Positions 23,655 to 35,444 of a DNA stretch of 64,000 nucleotides are shown piece after piece. Where the stretch lies: assembly GCF_000764305.2 (NCBI RefSeq), contig NW_025935962.1, positions 248,001-312,000 on the forward strand. Reading direction: 5' to 3'. This stretch comes from Hyalella azteca. Its lineage: Eukaryota; Arthropoda; Malacostraca; Amphipoda; Hyalellidae. The position numbers and the translations under genes were made by a program. The notes under the pieces are model-generated. The model was given only the letters and a program-made list of their open reading frames with translations. It did no database searches and was not told the origin of the DNA. Every line of letters begins with the position of its first letter. The stretch's first letter is position 1.

Positions 23655-24110
23655 GTGTTGAGACGAGTCCTGAGAGTGGAGATGAATGCGTTCACTTATC
23701 CCAGGCATTAGTCTTTGAATCCTTGTCCTCAGGTGTATCTCGTACAAATATTTTACATGGGTGGCACCAAATATATGCCGTCTGACATTTATAAATTAGT
23801 TTTACTACCAACAACTGTGGTTATCATATAAGAAATTTCCACTTAACCCAAAGAATTTGTTCACTTTACACAGCACAAGGGCTGTATGATTTTCACTCGG
23901 TTCTATCGGTTCGAAATTCGACTTGCTTCCCGTGAGTGTGGTAATTCCTATCGATATTTTAACGAATTTATCACGGCAACCACGCTGAATGAATTCTACG
24001 ACTGTCAGTTCAGTCGTAATTTTTAGATTTAATACCAAAATAACTGGGATATCAACTTGGAATTCGCCTCTAACCCAAGGTATTACAATTGTACAAACGC
24101 TGTAATAATT
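23655..24110. repeat. Direct repeat, copy 1 (second copy at 25245-25690)
   Basis: About 450 bp from GAGTCCTGAGAGTGGAGATG to the ATTACAATTGTACAAACG block is repeated at 25245-25690 and, inverted, at 63230-63690. No gene is recognised in it. Confidence 0.85.
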
Positions 24111-24114
24111 TCAC

Positions 24115-24520
24115 CAGAAAATTTTTGAAAGTTGAGAAATTTAAAATTTTGGAATAGTTGAGAAAATTGTATTATCTTTCGCTTTCCATTGGCATATAAA
24201 TAAGTCATGTTAAATTTATGTCTAAATAAATACGAATTTATGAAATTGGGTTCATCATTTAGAATGACCCTGTACGTGAGGTATGGGAAGCGATTTGGAC
24301 CTGAGCTTCAGCACAAGATGTTTTATTTATTAGTAGGCTAAGATCGAGGACGATCGAAAGGCTTTGGCAATATTCTCGCTTCGAGTCACCCACACGTGGA
24401 ACAGCCTCCCTGATAGCATCGTTGGCGCTCCGAGTATGAACGCCTTCAAAAACAGACTAGACGAAGCTATGCAGGAGCATATATGTTCAGTCTAAAAATG
24501 CCTAGCAACTTACTGACCAT
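24115..24520 (+). repeat. Second copy of retroelement-tail repeat
   Basis: Near-copy of 22130-22530 including TATAAATAAGTCATGTT and the translated CLPDSIVGAPSMNAFKN-like tail. Followed directly by the MITE at 24517-24652. Confidence 0.8.
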
Positions 24521-24652
24521 ACTTTCAAAACTCGTTAAGTGAACTAAGTACTTACGCTCTATTTTCTTGTCTATGATTGGTGGATTTTGCTTGAAATGCC
24601 GTCAATGATTGGCTGACGAACTTACGATCTCTTAACTTTTTTGAAAGTATAG
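24517..24652. mobile_element. Short MITE, copy 2
   Basis: About 136 bp with inverted ends (CATACTTTCAAAA and TTTTTTGAAAGTATAGG). Inverted relative to 21261-21412. No coding potential. Confidence 0.65.
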
Positions 24653-24904
24653 GCCCAGTCTAGGTTCGGACGCACGACAGTAACAAACGGGAGCGCAGCC
24701 GTGCGCCACCAATTTTGTACGGGAGCGCAGCCTTGCACCACCAATTTTGTGCACCTATGAGCCCTGAATCGAACGCCTTGGATCTCTCCGGACATCACGC
24801 TCGTGTATTCGAATAACCCTACCGATGTCGATGATGCTTCACAAATTCCCAGATCAGCTTCTTTCAATCGGTTTCCATTGTTGTCAAATGTCGATTATAA
24901 CTAT

Positions 24905-25165
24905 TGTCACGGTTTAGAGACCCGTTCCCAGGCCAGTACCTAATCTTAACCCTTTTGTGTAGTTTCTCATTATCATGGTCTAGACCCGTTCTCAGGCCAG
25001 TACTTAATCTTAACCCTTCTGTGTAGTTTCTAATTATCATTGTCTAAAGACCCGTTCTCAAGCCAGTACCTAATCTTAACCCTTTTGTGTAGTTTCTTAT
25101 TAATATGGTCTAAAGACCCGTTCCCAGGCCAGTACCTAATCCTAACCCTTTTGTGCAGTATTCCA
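24905..25165. repeat. Tandem repeat, about 62-66 bp unit, four copies
   Basis: Four successive units contain AGACCCGTT, CAGGCCAGTAC, TAATCTTAACCC and TGTGTAGTTTCT, with small differences between copies. Non-coding. Confidence 0.85.
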
Positions 25166-25244
25166 CGTCACCCATATGAAATAAAGCGGAGAAAAATCTA
25201 CCGGACTTTTCTTTCACTCCTGTTGAGCCATACAGTTGTGCCAC

Positions 25245-26735
25245 GAGTCCTGAGAGTGGAGATGAATGCGTTCACTTATCCCAGGCATTAGTCTTTGAAT
25301 TCCTGTCCTCAGGTGGATCTCGTACAAATATTTTACATGGGTGGAACCAAATATATGCCATCTGACATTTATAAATTGGTTTTACTACCAACAACTGTCG
25401 TAATCATATAAGAAATTTCTACTCAACTCAAAGAATTTATTCACTTTACACAGCACAAGGGCTGTATGATTTTCACTCGGTTCGGAATTCGACTTGCTTG
25501 CAGTGAGTGTGGTAATTCCTATCGATATTTTAACGAATTTATCACGGCAACCACGCTGAATGAATTCTACGACTGTCAGTTCAGTCGTAAATTTTAGATT
25601 TAATACCAAAATAACTGGGATATCAACTTGGAATTCGCCTCTAACCCAAGGTATTACAATTGTACAAACGCTGTAATAATTTCACCTATCGGTAGGCGAA
25701 CTTCATTCCCTTAATGTTGATTCTGTGTTTGACTAGCACACCTTTGACGAGTATCACGGGTTATATGTAGTAGGTTCATATGAACACGAATAATCGTTTA
25801 ATCACAGGTCTTCGTTATTATCTATGTATGACATGTTATTTTGAAGGCTCAATTGCCCAAACAAATTGGCTCATAATTCCCATTTTCAACATTCATTTGG
25901 ACGAAGGACATCGTATGACTGCGTTGAAGGTATCAAATATCTACAGTAGGCTGGAGTAAAATAATGCTTAGAGCGGGTAGAATACACCTCTAAGCATTAT
26001 TTTACTCTATTGTGCACCTCAGGATCAAACTTCGAGGATCGCTGAACACGAGTTGGAACTGTCATATTCTGAGTTGAAAAATACTCGTGAGTTTAACGAC
26101 TTTTCTTTGAACAGTCGGGGCTGTATCCTGATAGGTAAATTCTGAATTTTATCGAGTGCAGAGTAGTAGCGTGATTCAGCCTCCCTATTTTTTTATATTT
26201 TTTAGTTATGTCATGCTAATTTATTACAATTAATATTATATTAAAAAAATGCCGGAAAATTCTACATTTTACCTGGATTTGCTTCAAATTATATAAGCAC
26301 AAAGTACTTCCTGCTTTCCTTTTTTATTGTACCGTAGTTGTTGGCTGCTTGTGAAATGAAAAATTCGCTCACAACTGTACGTCTTCTCGGGACTTCCTCT
26401 CCCTGCCCTCAAAACCTAGTGACGCCGCTGGTGCAGTGCGGTGATGATCATGTTACATTCACATTGACCCTTTTTTGATACCTAAATTGAATGAATGCGC
26501 CTACTATGAATATTTGCGCCCGTGTATCACTTATCAAAGAACCATGTTGGTAAGCAATCATTGTATTTTGCTTTAGTTTTTGCAGGTACCGTCGTGTTAT
26601 GTCGATTCCTGAAGCGATGCACGAAAAAGATTCTATCCACTTCAGATATAATAGATTCTATTCGCTATTTCTATCATTCTATTCGCTTCAAAAAAAAATA
26701 ATTTTAAAACTTCTTGAATAAATGTGAGTATAATA
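25245..26735. other. Left-arm flank downstream of the CBM14 gene, no gene seen
   Basis: 25245-25690 is the second copy of the 450-bp direct repeat. 25700-26110 matches 62820-63230 in reverse complement (for example ATCGTATGACTGCGTTGAAG), and 26340-26700 matches 62130-62480. No coding region is supported. It represents the duplicated 3' flank shared with the chitinase locus. Confidence 0.75.
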
Positions 26736-27007
26736 TTTGAATGCGTTCCTCGTGCTTTCGATGATCACCCATACGAACACCATTGCTCATATGACCATGA
26801 CTATCCATATGATCAATATCTATAAATCCATACGTGTGACTTATTCCATCTATATGGCCATCCGTATGATGAATATATCTCATTTAACCAATATAACCTA
26901 CATAACTACTATTGAAGGCTACGTTGAACCGTATGGCAAATTAACTATTTTTCATGTTTTTTTCGGTTTTACTGGGGGTCTTCATCTAACTTGCATAATT
27001 TTCAATC

Positions 27008-30000
27008 CTAGTCGTATTTTTCGTCCCAGAAGGCGGAGACGTTGCATGTGGTCGTGTCGACATGGGATGGGAAGTCACAAAAGCCGGTGTCTGCGTTGTA
27101 ATAGAGCCCGTCCGCACAAAACTTCTGTACCGGCTCTCCGTGCTCACATTCGTAGTACTGCAAATTGAATTGAAGACAATCTTAGCAACCAATATTCCCT
27201 TAAGCCCTAAATCAAACTTATCAGGTGATGAACACAGTGAGAATAAAGTAAAAATGTATATATTTAGGAGATTTGTTTTACCAATGACTATGAGTGATTT
27301 GGCTTACTCTGTGGAGACTCACACTGATATTCGCATCTATGCTACAGCGAAGCTTAATGCTAGTTATAGCTAAGTATTTATTTGACATACTAAGTTAGTG
27401 CTAGGAATACGTCATAGAAGTTCTTCATTCATTATTCAATATTACATCAGCTGATTATACCTTCTTAAAATTGTATTTATTTATTTCAAGCACCCTCGTG
27501 CACTGGGGTGCGCTGTTTAGAAATACTTAGGGATGGTTATCAAACCTCGTTGCATTCCGCGCCAGCGTAAGTTATGCCGTCCGCCTCGCACGTCCACACG
27601 CGGCAGTTGCTGGTGTCGACGTTCTCGGGGAAGTCGCAGCGGGACGTCTGGGGGTTGAAGTACGTCCCGGGGGCGCACAACATCAGCTGCGCCTCGCCGT
27701 TGATGCACCACCAATACTGTTTACCGGAAAAATTTGTAATCGAATAATTCGTTCAAATATTTTTTGATTTCCTACAATTGTGCCGATGTCGAATAGAAAT
27801 GGTGTATAATAACTCAGAAACTGATGGAAATGCTATCTACCGAATCTAATCACCTTGTTGCATTCGTCATTTGGGTAGAACTGACGACCAGGGTCAGCGT
27901 TGCAGTCGGGAGGTTTCGGCCACGTTGGTCCACTGATGGTAGTCGTGCGTGCGGTGGTAGTTGGCGAAGTGGTAGTGGTCGTAGGAGAGGTTGTCGTGGT
28001 TGTTGGTATTGTCGTGGTAGTTGGCGTCGTTGTGGTAGTAGATGTGGTAGTGGTTGGGCTGTTGCAGGTGCTCGTGTCGACATTGGCTGGGAAGTCACAC
28101 ATGCCGGTGTCTGCGTTGTAATAGAGTCCGTCTGTACAAAACTTCTGTACAGGCTGTCCATGCTCACATCTATAGTACTGTAAATTGAATTCAAAACAAT
28201 CTTAGCAACCAATATTCCCTTTAACCCTAAATCAAATTAATCAGATGATGAACTGTGCTGGAGTATCATGAACAGAGAGAATTGCACCAAAGAAAACTGT
28301 CGTTTCCACCACGTTAAATCAATAAAAAAAATAGCGGAGAAAATGTCAATAGAGCGAGTACCANGCAGGCCATACGATACGTCTAGCCGACGCAACAAGG
28401 TGGCGTGGTCGACCGTGTCAAATGCAGCGGAAAGATCGAGTAAAGCCAGCGCCGCAATGTTGCCACAGTCGACCGCCTGCAGAATATCCGAAAGAACCTT
28501 CAGCATGGCGGTCTCCGTCGAGTAAAAACGACGGTATGCAGACTGTAGGCGAGGCATGAGACCTGACCTATGAACTAAATGCATCAGTTGGAACTAAAGC
28601 AACTCCAGATGAGGGAGCTGCTGGGCCGGGGTAGCCTGGCAGATCGGTGTCGCTGCAGGTAAGAACATCAAGAAGGGAAGAGTCTGGCATTCTGCTGGTC
28701 AACATCGAAGGGCTCTTCCCACAAAGAGCGTCACAAGATTGGCGTGCTGAGAAAGATGGCCGGCGAGGGTGGGATCTTTATGATTGCGGACCTTCACGTA
28801 CAGGATCAGCAACATGAGGGAGCTGGACCTGAACTACTGGGAAGGCTGAAACACCTGGGACTGTACTCACTGGAGAGGAGAAGAGAGAGGCATATCATAC
28901 TGTACACTTGGAAGATGATAATTGGACTGGCTCCCAACTCTGAATGTGAGATCTCCAGAATAGTAAAATATTACAACGAAAGGAGGGAGAGACTGTGCAG
29001 GATTCCTCCATTCCACAACCGTGCCACGGCCACAGTACAGACTCTTCGTGAAGGATCACTGTCGTGGTAGGACCAAGTCAGTTTAACGCCTTATCAAAGG
29101 TGCAGAGAGGAGGTGCGTTTACCCTTGCGACTTCCAAAAGACAACTGAATAAGTTTCCGAAGAAGACCCCGGATTGTCCAGTAATGGGAAACTACCCTCA
29201 GCAAGTGACAAGAAACAGCATCTTGCATCAGCTGGCCCAAAGGAGGTCAAATAGACGGAACACGTCCAACGTTACATTTGGGACCCAAGGGTGATGTGAC
29301 TAGCCTATCGACGACTTGGAAACAGAGGACGACGAAGGCGGAGCATCAGCTTGACCATGGACTGAGAAGTCCTAAAATCATCATAAGAACACATTGAGAA
29401 TCAAGTTAAAAAATTAAATTTAAGAGATTTATTTTCCCAATGAGTGATTTGGCTTACTCTGTGGAGACTCACACTGGTATTCGCATCTGTGCTACAGTGA
29501 AAAGCTTAACGCCAATTATAGCTAAGTATTTTTATATTACATACATAGTTGTGCTACGAATACGTGATAGAAGTTCTTCATTCCTTATTGAATATTACAT
29601 CTGATGATCAAACCTTATTAAAATTTTATTTATTTGTTTCAAGCATCCGCGTGTCCTGCTAAGGAAGACTTTGGGATGGTTTTGCACACCTCGTTGCAAT
29701 CCGCGCCAGCGTAAGTTATGCCGTCCGCCTCGCACGTCCACACGCGGCAGTTGCTGGTGTCGACGTTCTCAGGGTAGTCACAGCGGGACGTCTGGGGGTT
29801 GAAGTACGTCCCGGGGCTGCACAGCATCAGAATCGCCTCGCCGTTGATGCACCACCAGTACTGTTAACCGGAAAAAGTTGAAATCGAAAAATTTTGTTCA
29901 GTTATTTTTCGATATACTAAAATTTTGCCGATTTCAAATGCAAATGGTGTATAATAACTGGTGTAATACAAAAATGGTGTAATGTAATGGTGTATAATTT

Positions 30001-32469
30001 CACGCAGAAACGGATAAAAAAGCCATCTTACGAATCTTCTCACCTTGATGCAGTCGTCATGTGGGTAGAACAGACGACCAGGGTCAGCGTCGCAGTCGGG
30101 AGGTTTCGACCACGTTGGTCCACTGGTGGTAGTCGTGCGTGCGGTGGTAGTGGTCGTTGGAGTGGTGGTCGTGGACGTGGTCGTAGTTGTTGGTGTTGTC
30201 GTGGTAGTTGGCGTCGTTGTGGTAGTAGATGTGGTGGTGGTTGGGCCGTTGCATGTGCTCGTGTCGACATTGGCTGGGAAGTCACAAAAGCCGGTATCTG
30301 CGTTGTAATAGAGCCCGTCCGCACAAAACTTCTGTACAGGCTCTCCGTGCTCACATTCGAAGTACTGCAAATTGAATTGAAGACAATCTTAGCCACCAAT
30401 AATCCGTATGGCCCCAAACCAAACTAATCAGGTGATGATCACAGCGAAAATGAAGTTAAAAAGTATATTTTTATGAGATTTATTTTTCCCAGGAGTGATT
30501 TGGCTTACTCTGTGTAGGCTCACACTGGTATTCGCATCTATGCTACACTGATAAGCTAAACGCTAATTATAGCTACGTGTTTATAATACATACTTAGTCT
30601 TGCTAAGAATACGTGATAGAAGATTTCATTCATTATTAAATATTAAATCAGCAGATTAAACCTTCTTAAAAATGTATTTATTTATTTCAAGCACCCTCGT
30701 GTACTGTTAAGGGGATGCGTCTTGGTAAAAAAAAAAACTTTTTTATGTACGGACGGATCACTTCGAAATTCATTACACGTATGTAAAATGGAATTCTAAG
30801 ACTTTTTTGTTCGTGAGAACTTTTCGGAAAAAATGAAAGAAAACGTGAAATTCTTAGAAAACTGCCAAAAAAGGGGGTACTGTAGAAATATCCGCGGGCC
30901 TAGGATTTCCAAGCTACATCGAGATACATCATTCGATGCGTAAAGACCATATCTACAAATTGATGCAGGCTTCTTTGAAATTCCCATTTTGATGGGTGTG
31001 GGAGCATTTTTCGTAAATTTTTTCATTTTACCCCTTTCCACTCCCCCTTTTTGCAAAATAAAATCCAAACTATAACGAAATTAGAAAATCGAATGGTATA
31101 TGTCGCATTGCTGTAGCTTTAAAACTGTAGGAGATAAATGGCTTGCAAGTTACAAAAATGTTATTTTTCAGTAGGGCCCGACAAAGTCCCGGGCGCCTCG
31201 AAATCGGCATTCAAGGTTGCAAGGATGCAAGACAAGACGATACTGGAGCTTAGTTTCTGTCAAGGACGGTGAGAACGACGGCGCGAACCATCCCACCCGA
31301 CTGCAGAAGGGTTACTGGAGCGGAAATAGTGAAGACTAGCTATTTAAGGTGCACTGAGGCATTTACTCCCTATGTTAAATGTTATATAACTCCACCAACT
31401 CTTGCCCTATCGCGATCTGTCGTGAACGCATAAATCAACGTACAGAGATGGTTTTGGTACCGTTGGATAGGGCAGAATATCAGCTTTAAGATGAGACTAA
31501 AAACCGGAAAAGCCAAACTTGTTGATTTTGGACCAAACGCTCCCCTTAAGAAAGACTTAGGGATGGTTATCAAACCTCGTTGCATTCCGTGCCAGCGTAA
31601 GTTATGCCGTCCGCCTCGCACGTCCACACGCGGCAGTTGCTGGTGTCGACGTTCTCGGGGAAGTCGCAGCGGGACGTCTGGGGGTTGAAGTACGTCCAGG
31701 GGCTGCACAGCATCAGCTGCGCCTCGCCGTTGATGCACCACCAATACTGTTTACCGGAAAAATTTGAAATCGAATAATTCGTTCAAATATTTTTTGATTT
31801 ACTACAATTGTCGAATGGAAATGGCGTATTATAACAGAAGATTCACGCAAAAACTGATGGAAAAGAAATCTACCGAATCTTCTCACCTTGACGCAGTCGT
31901 CATGTGGGTAGAACTGACGATCAGGGTCAGCATCGCAGTCGGGAGCATTCGACCAGCCTGGATAAAATTACATGAAATGGGGTTTGAATTGAGCCGTGAG
32001 TACTTCAAACTTGATTTTCGCTGACTCAACACCCAATAAGATTTCGAATGGGGTTTCGCAATGAGAATCAAATTGTTCATGATGTCCTGTTTAAGCAGAA
32101 ATTTCTTCACTCAAAAATTGTAAGATAAATGGAGGTCATGATAGACCCAGAAAACCTTTATTGAACCATATATTTCATTTCAAAAGTTTTCCGCTTATGC
32201 AAAAAACTTGAATGTTTTATTTGCATAAATTGTTCTTAATTTTCATTTTCCATTCCAATAAAAAGTTCTCTACTAAAAAATTGTCTAGTAGTATATAAAA
32301 ATGACGCTGCGATCAATTTTTTAAGCCACAAAAATTTCTGAACGCACATAAAAAGTTCATCCGAGTGGAACAAGTTATTATTATTCCAAATTTTAAATGC
32401 GTCTGCCTCACCTTGGGCAGCAACTGTGCTGCATAGCGCAAAGAGCGCTATCAATAAGAGAGATCGCAT
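27008..32469 (-). CDS. Secreted chitin-binding protein with six CBM14 domains, chitinase-derived, no catalytic domain
   Basis: Eight phase-compatible exons: 32469-32412, 31957-31887, 31746-31576, 30364-30044, 29860-29690, 28177-27854, 27716-27546, 27157-27008, giving about 478 residues. Exon 1 encodes the same signal peptide as the chitinase at 56543 ([19 protein letters not shown]). Exon 2 begins GW, like chitinase exon 2, then jumps into SNAPDCDADPDRQFYPHDDC. Six-cysteine CBM14 domains lie at about 26-81, 86-138, 190-245, 250-302, 355-410 and 415-467, as three pairs separated by two Thr-rich linkers (TTTTPTTTT), probably O-glycosylated. The product should be secreted and bind chitin, as peritrophins do, for example in gut lining or cuticle. 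No GH18 motif is present. Three donors after CNE read GTTTGA or GTGTGC; failure to splice the GTTTGA ones gives an immediate stop. The introns hold a TTAA-target element and retroelement debris. The gene could be an unexpressed copy, but all exons are open. Confidence 0.83.
28240..29385. mobile_element. Non-LTR retroelement fragments inside an intron of the CBM14 gene
   Basis: Minus strand about 28584-28370 encodes LQSAYRRFYSTETAMLKVLS followed by ALALLDLSAAFDTVDHATLL, a reverse transcriptase core block (DLSAAFDTVDH). Plus strand about 28744-29300 encodes LKHLGLYSLERRRERHIILY and a downstream C-terminal region of a reverse transcriptase. The two pieces face opposite ways, so at least two insertions or an internal rearrangement occurred. 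The equivalent chitinase intron (61297-61668) lacks this block. An N lies at 28364. Confidence 0.82.
30711..31545. mobile_element. piggyBac-like non-autonomous element with TTAA target duplication
   Basis: TTAA flanks both ends (30707-30710 and 31546-31549). Termini are imperfect inverted repeats: GGGGATGCGTCTTGGT and, in reverse complement of the other end, GGGGAGCGTTTGGTCC. The related chitinase intron shows the empty site with one TTAA (TTTCTTAACAGTACACGAGG near 61319-61336). About 835 bp; no transposase seen. Confidence 0.85.
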
Positions 32470-33035
32470 GTCACGTTAACTGAAGGTATTCTGATCAAAT
32501 AGTGTGATTGAAATAATTCTTCCTTATTATATGTGAAGCTGATGCAGATATTACCAGCTGAGAAATGTAGCCGAGGTCAGATGCGTGAGAATATCTTGAG
32601 TATTTGCAGCCTGACTGATAAAAGCAGATTCTGTTGAAGGTTGCAGGCACTGTATGCAGAGATGGTCAAAGAAATTTTATTTGAAGTAGTTATTTGTATA
32701 TGTATTTGCTTTCAGAAGCATGTTTGTATTGTATGTTACCAATTTATCTGAGAATTAAGTAGTTTTTAATTTTTCTGGAAAGTGTACATCTTTTAATCAA
32801 AGAAATTATTATATTTCTTTTTCGGCTTACAAGCTTCATACTACTAATAAGTAAACGGTATTGAATACATTTACGGACAATTATGATTAACAATATAATT
32901 AATATCTGTGACATTACTCGAAGCGAGAATAAATGTTGACGCATGAATGAGTTATAACGCAGTTTTTTAGTTTATGGCCGTTGCACCTGGTGTTGGTTCT
33001 TGTTTCAAATTCTAGTTATCCTTCTGTGACCTTCT

Positions 33036-33154
33036 ATAAGGGGAGAGTCTGGTCCCAAATCGACAATTTTGGCTTTTCAGTTTTTATGCTCATCTCAAAG
33101 CTGACTTTCTGACCTATCCAACGGTACCAAAACCATCTCTGAACGTTGATGTAA
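33036..33154. mobile_element. End fragment of the same TTAA-element family
   Basis: Begins GGGGAGAGTCTGGTCCCAAA after a TAA and matches, in reverse orientation, 31430-31545. It breaks off where the hAT-like element starts. Confidence 0.75.
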
Positions 33155-33843
33155 GCCAGTGGTTTCCAAACTTTTTCAGGCTGGCGCCCCTTTGGCTCCC
33201 TAGTGAATTTCTAGCGCCCCCCACAGACATACGCCTCTTTCTTGAAATTTAGTTCGCTGCAATTTTAAAAGATAAAGGATAAACAAAAATGTGTATTTCA
33301 CAAATAGAACCCCATTTAGTGAACCAATATCTTTTTCAGCTGTTTTAACTGTTTCAGCACTAGAAACCTAGGACGTCGCGGGCGAATTTACGGCCGGACT
33401 CGTGGTCGGTCTCACGACCAATCTCCAAATTCAGTTATCAAGTAATATCTCCCCAACTAATGAACGCAGCTCTATGAAACTTGAAACACGTATTCATCAG
33501 TACATAATGGTGATGTTTAGCTAATATTTTTTTTAATTTCACCTTCATTCGTGAGTTACGCGTATATTGCGAAACCGTCCGAAATTGGCAGTCATCAAAG
33601 AATTTCTTCCAAACTATTGATTCAGATTTTCATCACTCCACCCCCCCAAACAGATCTGGATGAAAAAACCATCGCTGGGAGTCATGTGCTGCACTAGTTG
33701 TGTACATATCGTCAAACAAACGTTAGAACTTCTGACATTGACTTCATGCTACCGCCCCCTACCGCCCTCTTCTTCCTTACCGCCCCCCAAAATCTTTCCA
33801 CCACCCCTAGGGGGGCGATATCGCCCACTTTGTGAACCACTGG
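33155..33843. mobile_element. hAT-like non-autonomous element
   Basis: The left end CCAGTGGTTTCCAAACTTT and the right end, reverse complement CCAGTGGTTCACAAAGTGG, match the CAGTGGTTC-type inverted repeats of hAT elements. About 690 bp, no transposase. Flanking 8-mers are only partly alike, so the target duplication is eroded. Inserted in the TTAA-family fragment. Confidence 0.65.
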
Positions 33844-33879
33844 TTTAAACTCTAATCAGACGCTGTTACGAGTTCCTAT

Positions 33880-34330
33880 ATAGATGCAGAAGCGATGAAG
33901 CAGTGGTTTGTTGCTGTCGTGCGCCCGAATCTAGAGTTTGTAAACGTTGTGTTGTCTCCGAGATTTGAAAATGACTAGGATTCAATAGAGAATATTCAAA
34001 GACGTGCTACGAGGATAATTCCAGGCTTGAATGGCAAGTCCTATGAAGAAAAATTAAAGACTATGAAGCTTCCAAGCCTCAGTTATCGACGTCTGCGTCA
34101 TTGAAGTAGACAAGTATACTCATGGTTTATACAAGGTCTCCGAAGGATTACTAGAATTTGGAACAAGAACCAACACCGACATGTGGAACAGCTTCGAATC
34201 ACCGACATGTGGAACAGCTTCCCTGATAGCATCGCTGACGCTCCGACTATGAACGCCTTCAAGAACAGACTAGAGTCACTAGACGAAGCTATGCAGGAGC
34301 ATATGTTCAGTCTTTAAATGCCTATAGCAA
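33880..34330 (+). pseudogene. Non-LTR reverse transcriptase C-terminal fragment
   Basis: Plus-strand translation gives QWFVAVVRPNLEFVNVV, then ENIQRRATRIIPGLNGKSY and LKTMKLPSLSYRRLR, the usual C-terminal signature of CR1/Jockey-like elements. In-frame stops are present and the MWNS..PDSI block is partly duplicated at 34170-34230. Confidence 0.82.
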
Positions 34331-34339
34331 CTTACGGAC

Positions 34340-35440
34340 CAATAGTGGTTTTGATAATACGGCCCCAGATCTTCACTGCCTAAGCGTCATACCAACGCTC
34401 AGGACGTGACCGATTCAAAAAGTTTCAGACATCAAGGTTACAAAGTTTTGAGAGAGGCGAGAAAATTTTTGAAAGTTGAGAAAATTTAAATTTTGGAAAA
34501 GTTGAGAAAATTCTATAATCATTCGCTTTCCATTGGTATATAAATTAGTGATGTTGAATTTATGCCTAAATAAATACGAATTTGTGAAATTGGGTTCATC
34601 ATTTAGAATGACCCTGTACGTGAGGTATGGGAAGCGATTTGGACCTGAGCTTCAGGACAAGATGTTTTCTTTAGTAGTAGGCTAAGATAATTTAAGATAA
34701 AGGCTAAGATAAAGTTTTGATAATACGGCCCCTGCAGGCAACAAGTCCAGCAGCTATCTCAATCAATCGTCAGTTATGGAAAGATTGGGTACCAAAGGCC
34801 GGATCCCTTGTGGACGCAAGTCACGAAAAGTACCAGAATCGGCAACAGGCCATGGTCCTATTTCTTCAGTGCCGACACTTATATTCTATTAAATAGTGAG
34901 ATTCAGAGCATTGACGACACGAATGGGAGTAGGACAAGCGAGTGCCGGAGCCGATCGACATGGTGGATGCGTCTATAGGCTGCGATGGGCCGCATGCAGA
35001 TAAGAGGAGTTGGTCTATTACTGACTTTTGGTAAGCTTGACGACCTAATACACTAAATATACAGCGACTTACTACAAAGAAGTCACGGAATGTGACGCGA
35101 GAGATATTACTGACAGCATGGGTAGTGACGTATGAATTAAGTCGCCTGACATAAAACGCAATATTAGTCAGGTAATTATTAGGTTCATGGCGCTCCAAGT
35201 ATGAACGCGTTCAAGAACAGACTAGATAAAGCTATGGAAAAATATATGTTCAGATTTGAAATGCCTAGCTCCTTATCGAACCCGGAGGAAGTCTAGTAGC
35301 TACTTCAAACTATCGCCAGTCATGAAAAGATCCGGTCAAATGACACGAGTTTAGATCTATGAACAAGGCACGAAAAGGAAAAGAATCGGCGACAGGCCAC
35401 ATCAGGCCTACACTTCAGCGCCGACATCACTATGTTATGT
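34340..35440 (+). mobile_element. Further retroelement-tail remnants
   Basis: 34430-34700 repeats the AT-rich block of 22130-22530. 34740-34900 matches the tail at 22555-22700. 35190-35300 is another diverged C-terminal piece (SMNAFKNRLDKAME). No intact frame; nothing else recognised. Confidence 0.7.
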
Positions 35441-35444
35441 TATG

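Larger units (their letters stand above)
25700..32905 (-). repeat. Duplicated chitinase-locus segment B, left copy
   Basis: Shares with 56107-63230, in reverse complement, the upstream flank (near 32470-32905), exon 1, intron 1, CBM14/linker exons, their introns, and the 3' flank. It lacks the equivalent of 57063-60911 (the catalytic exons). Confidence 0.9.

Noticed and set aside
26737..27168. Plus-strand frame overlapping the last CBM14 exon
   Set aside because: Repetitive Met/Ile/Thr-rich shadow of the 3' flank and of a real minus-strand exon.
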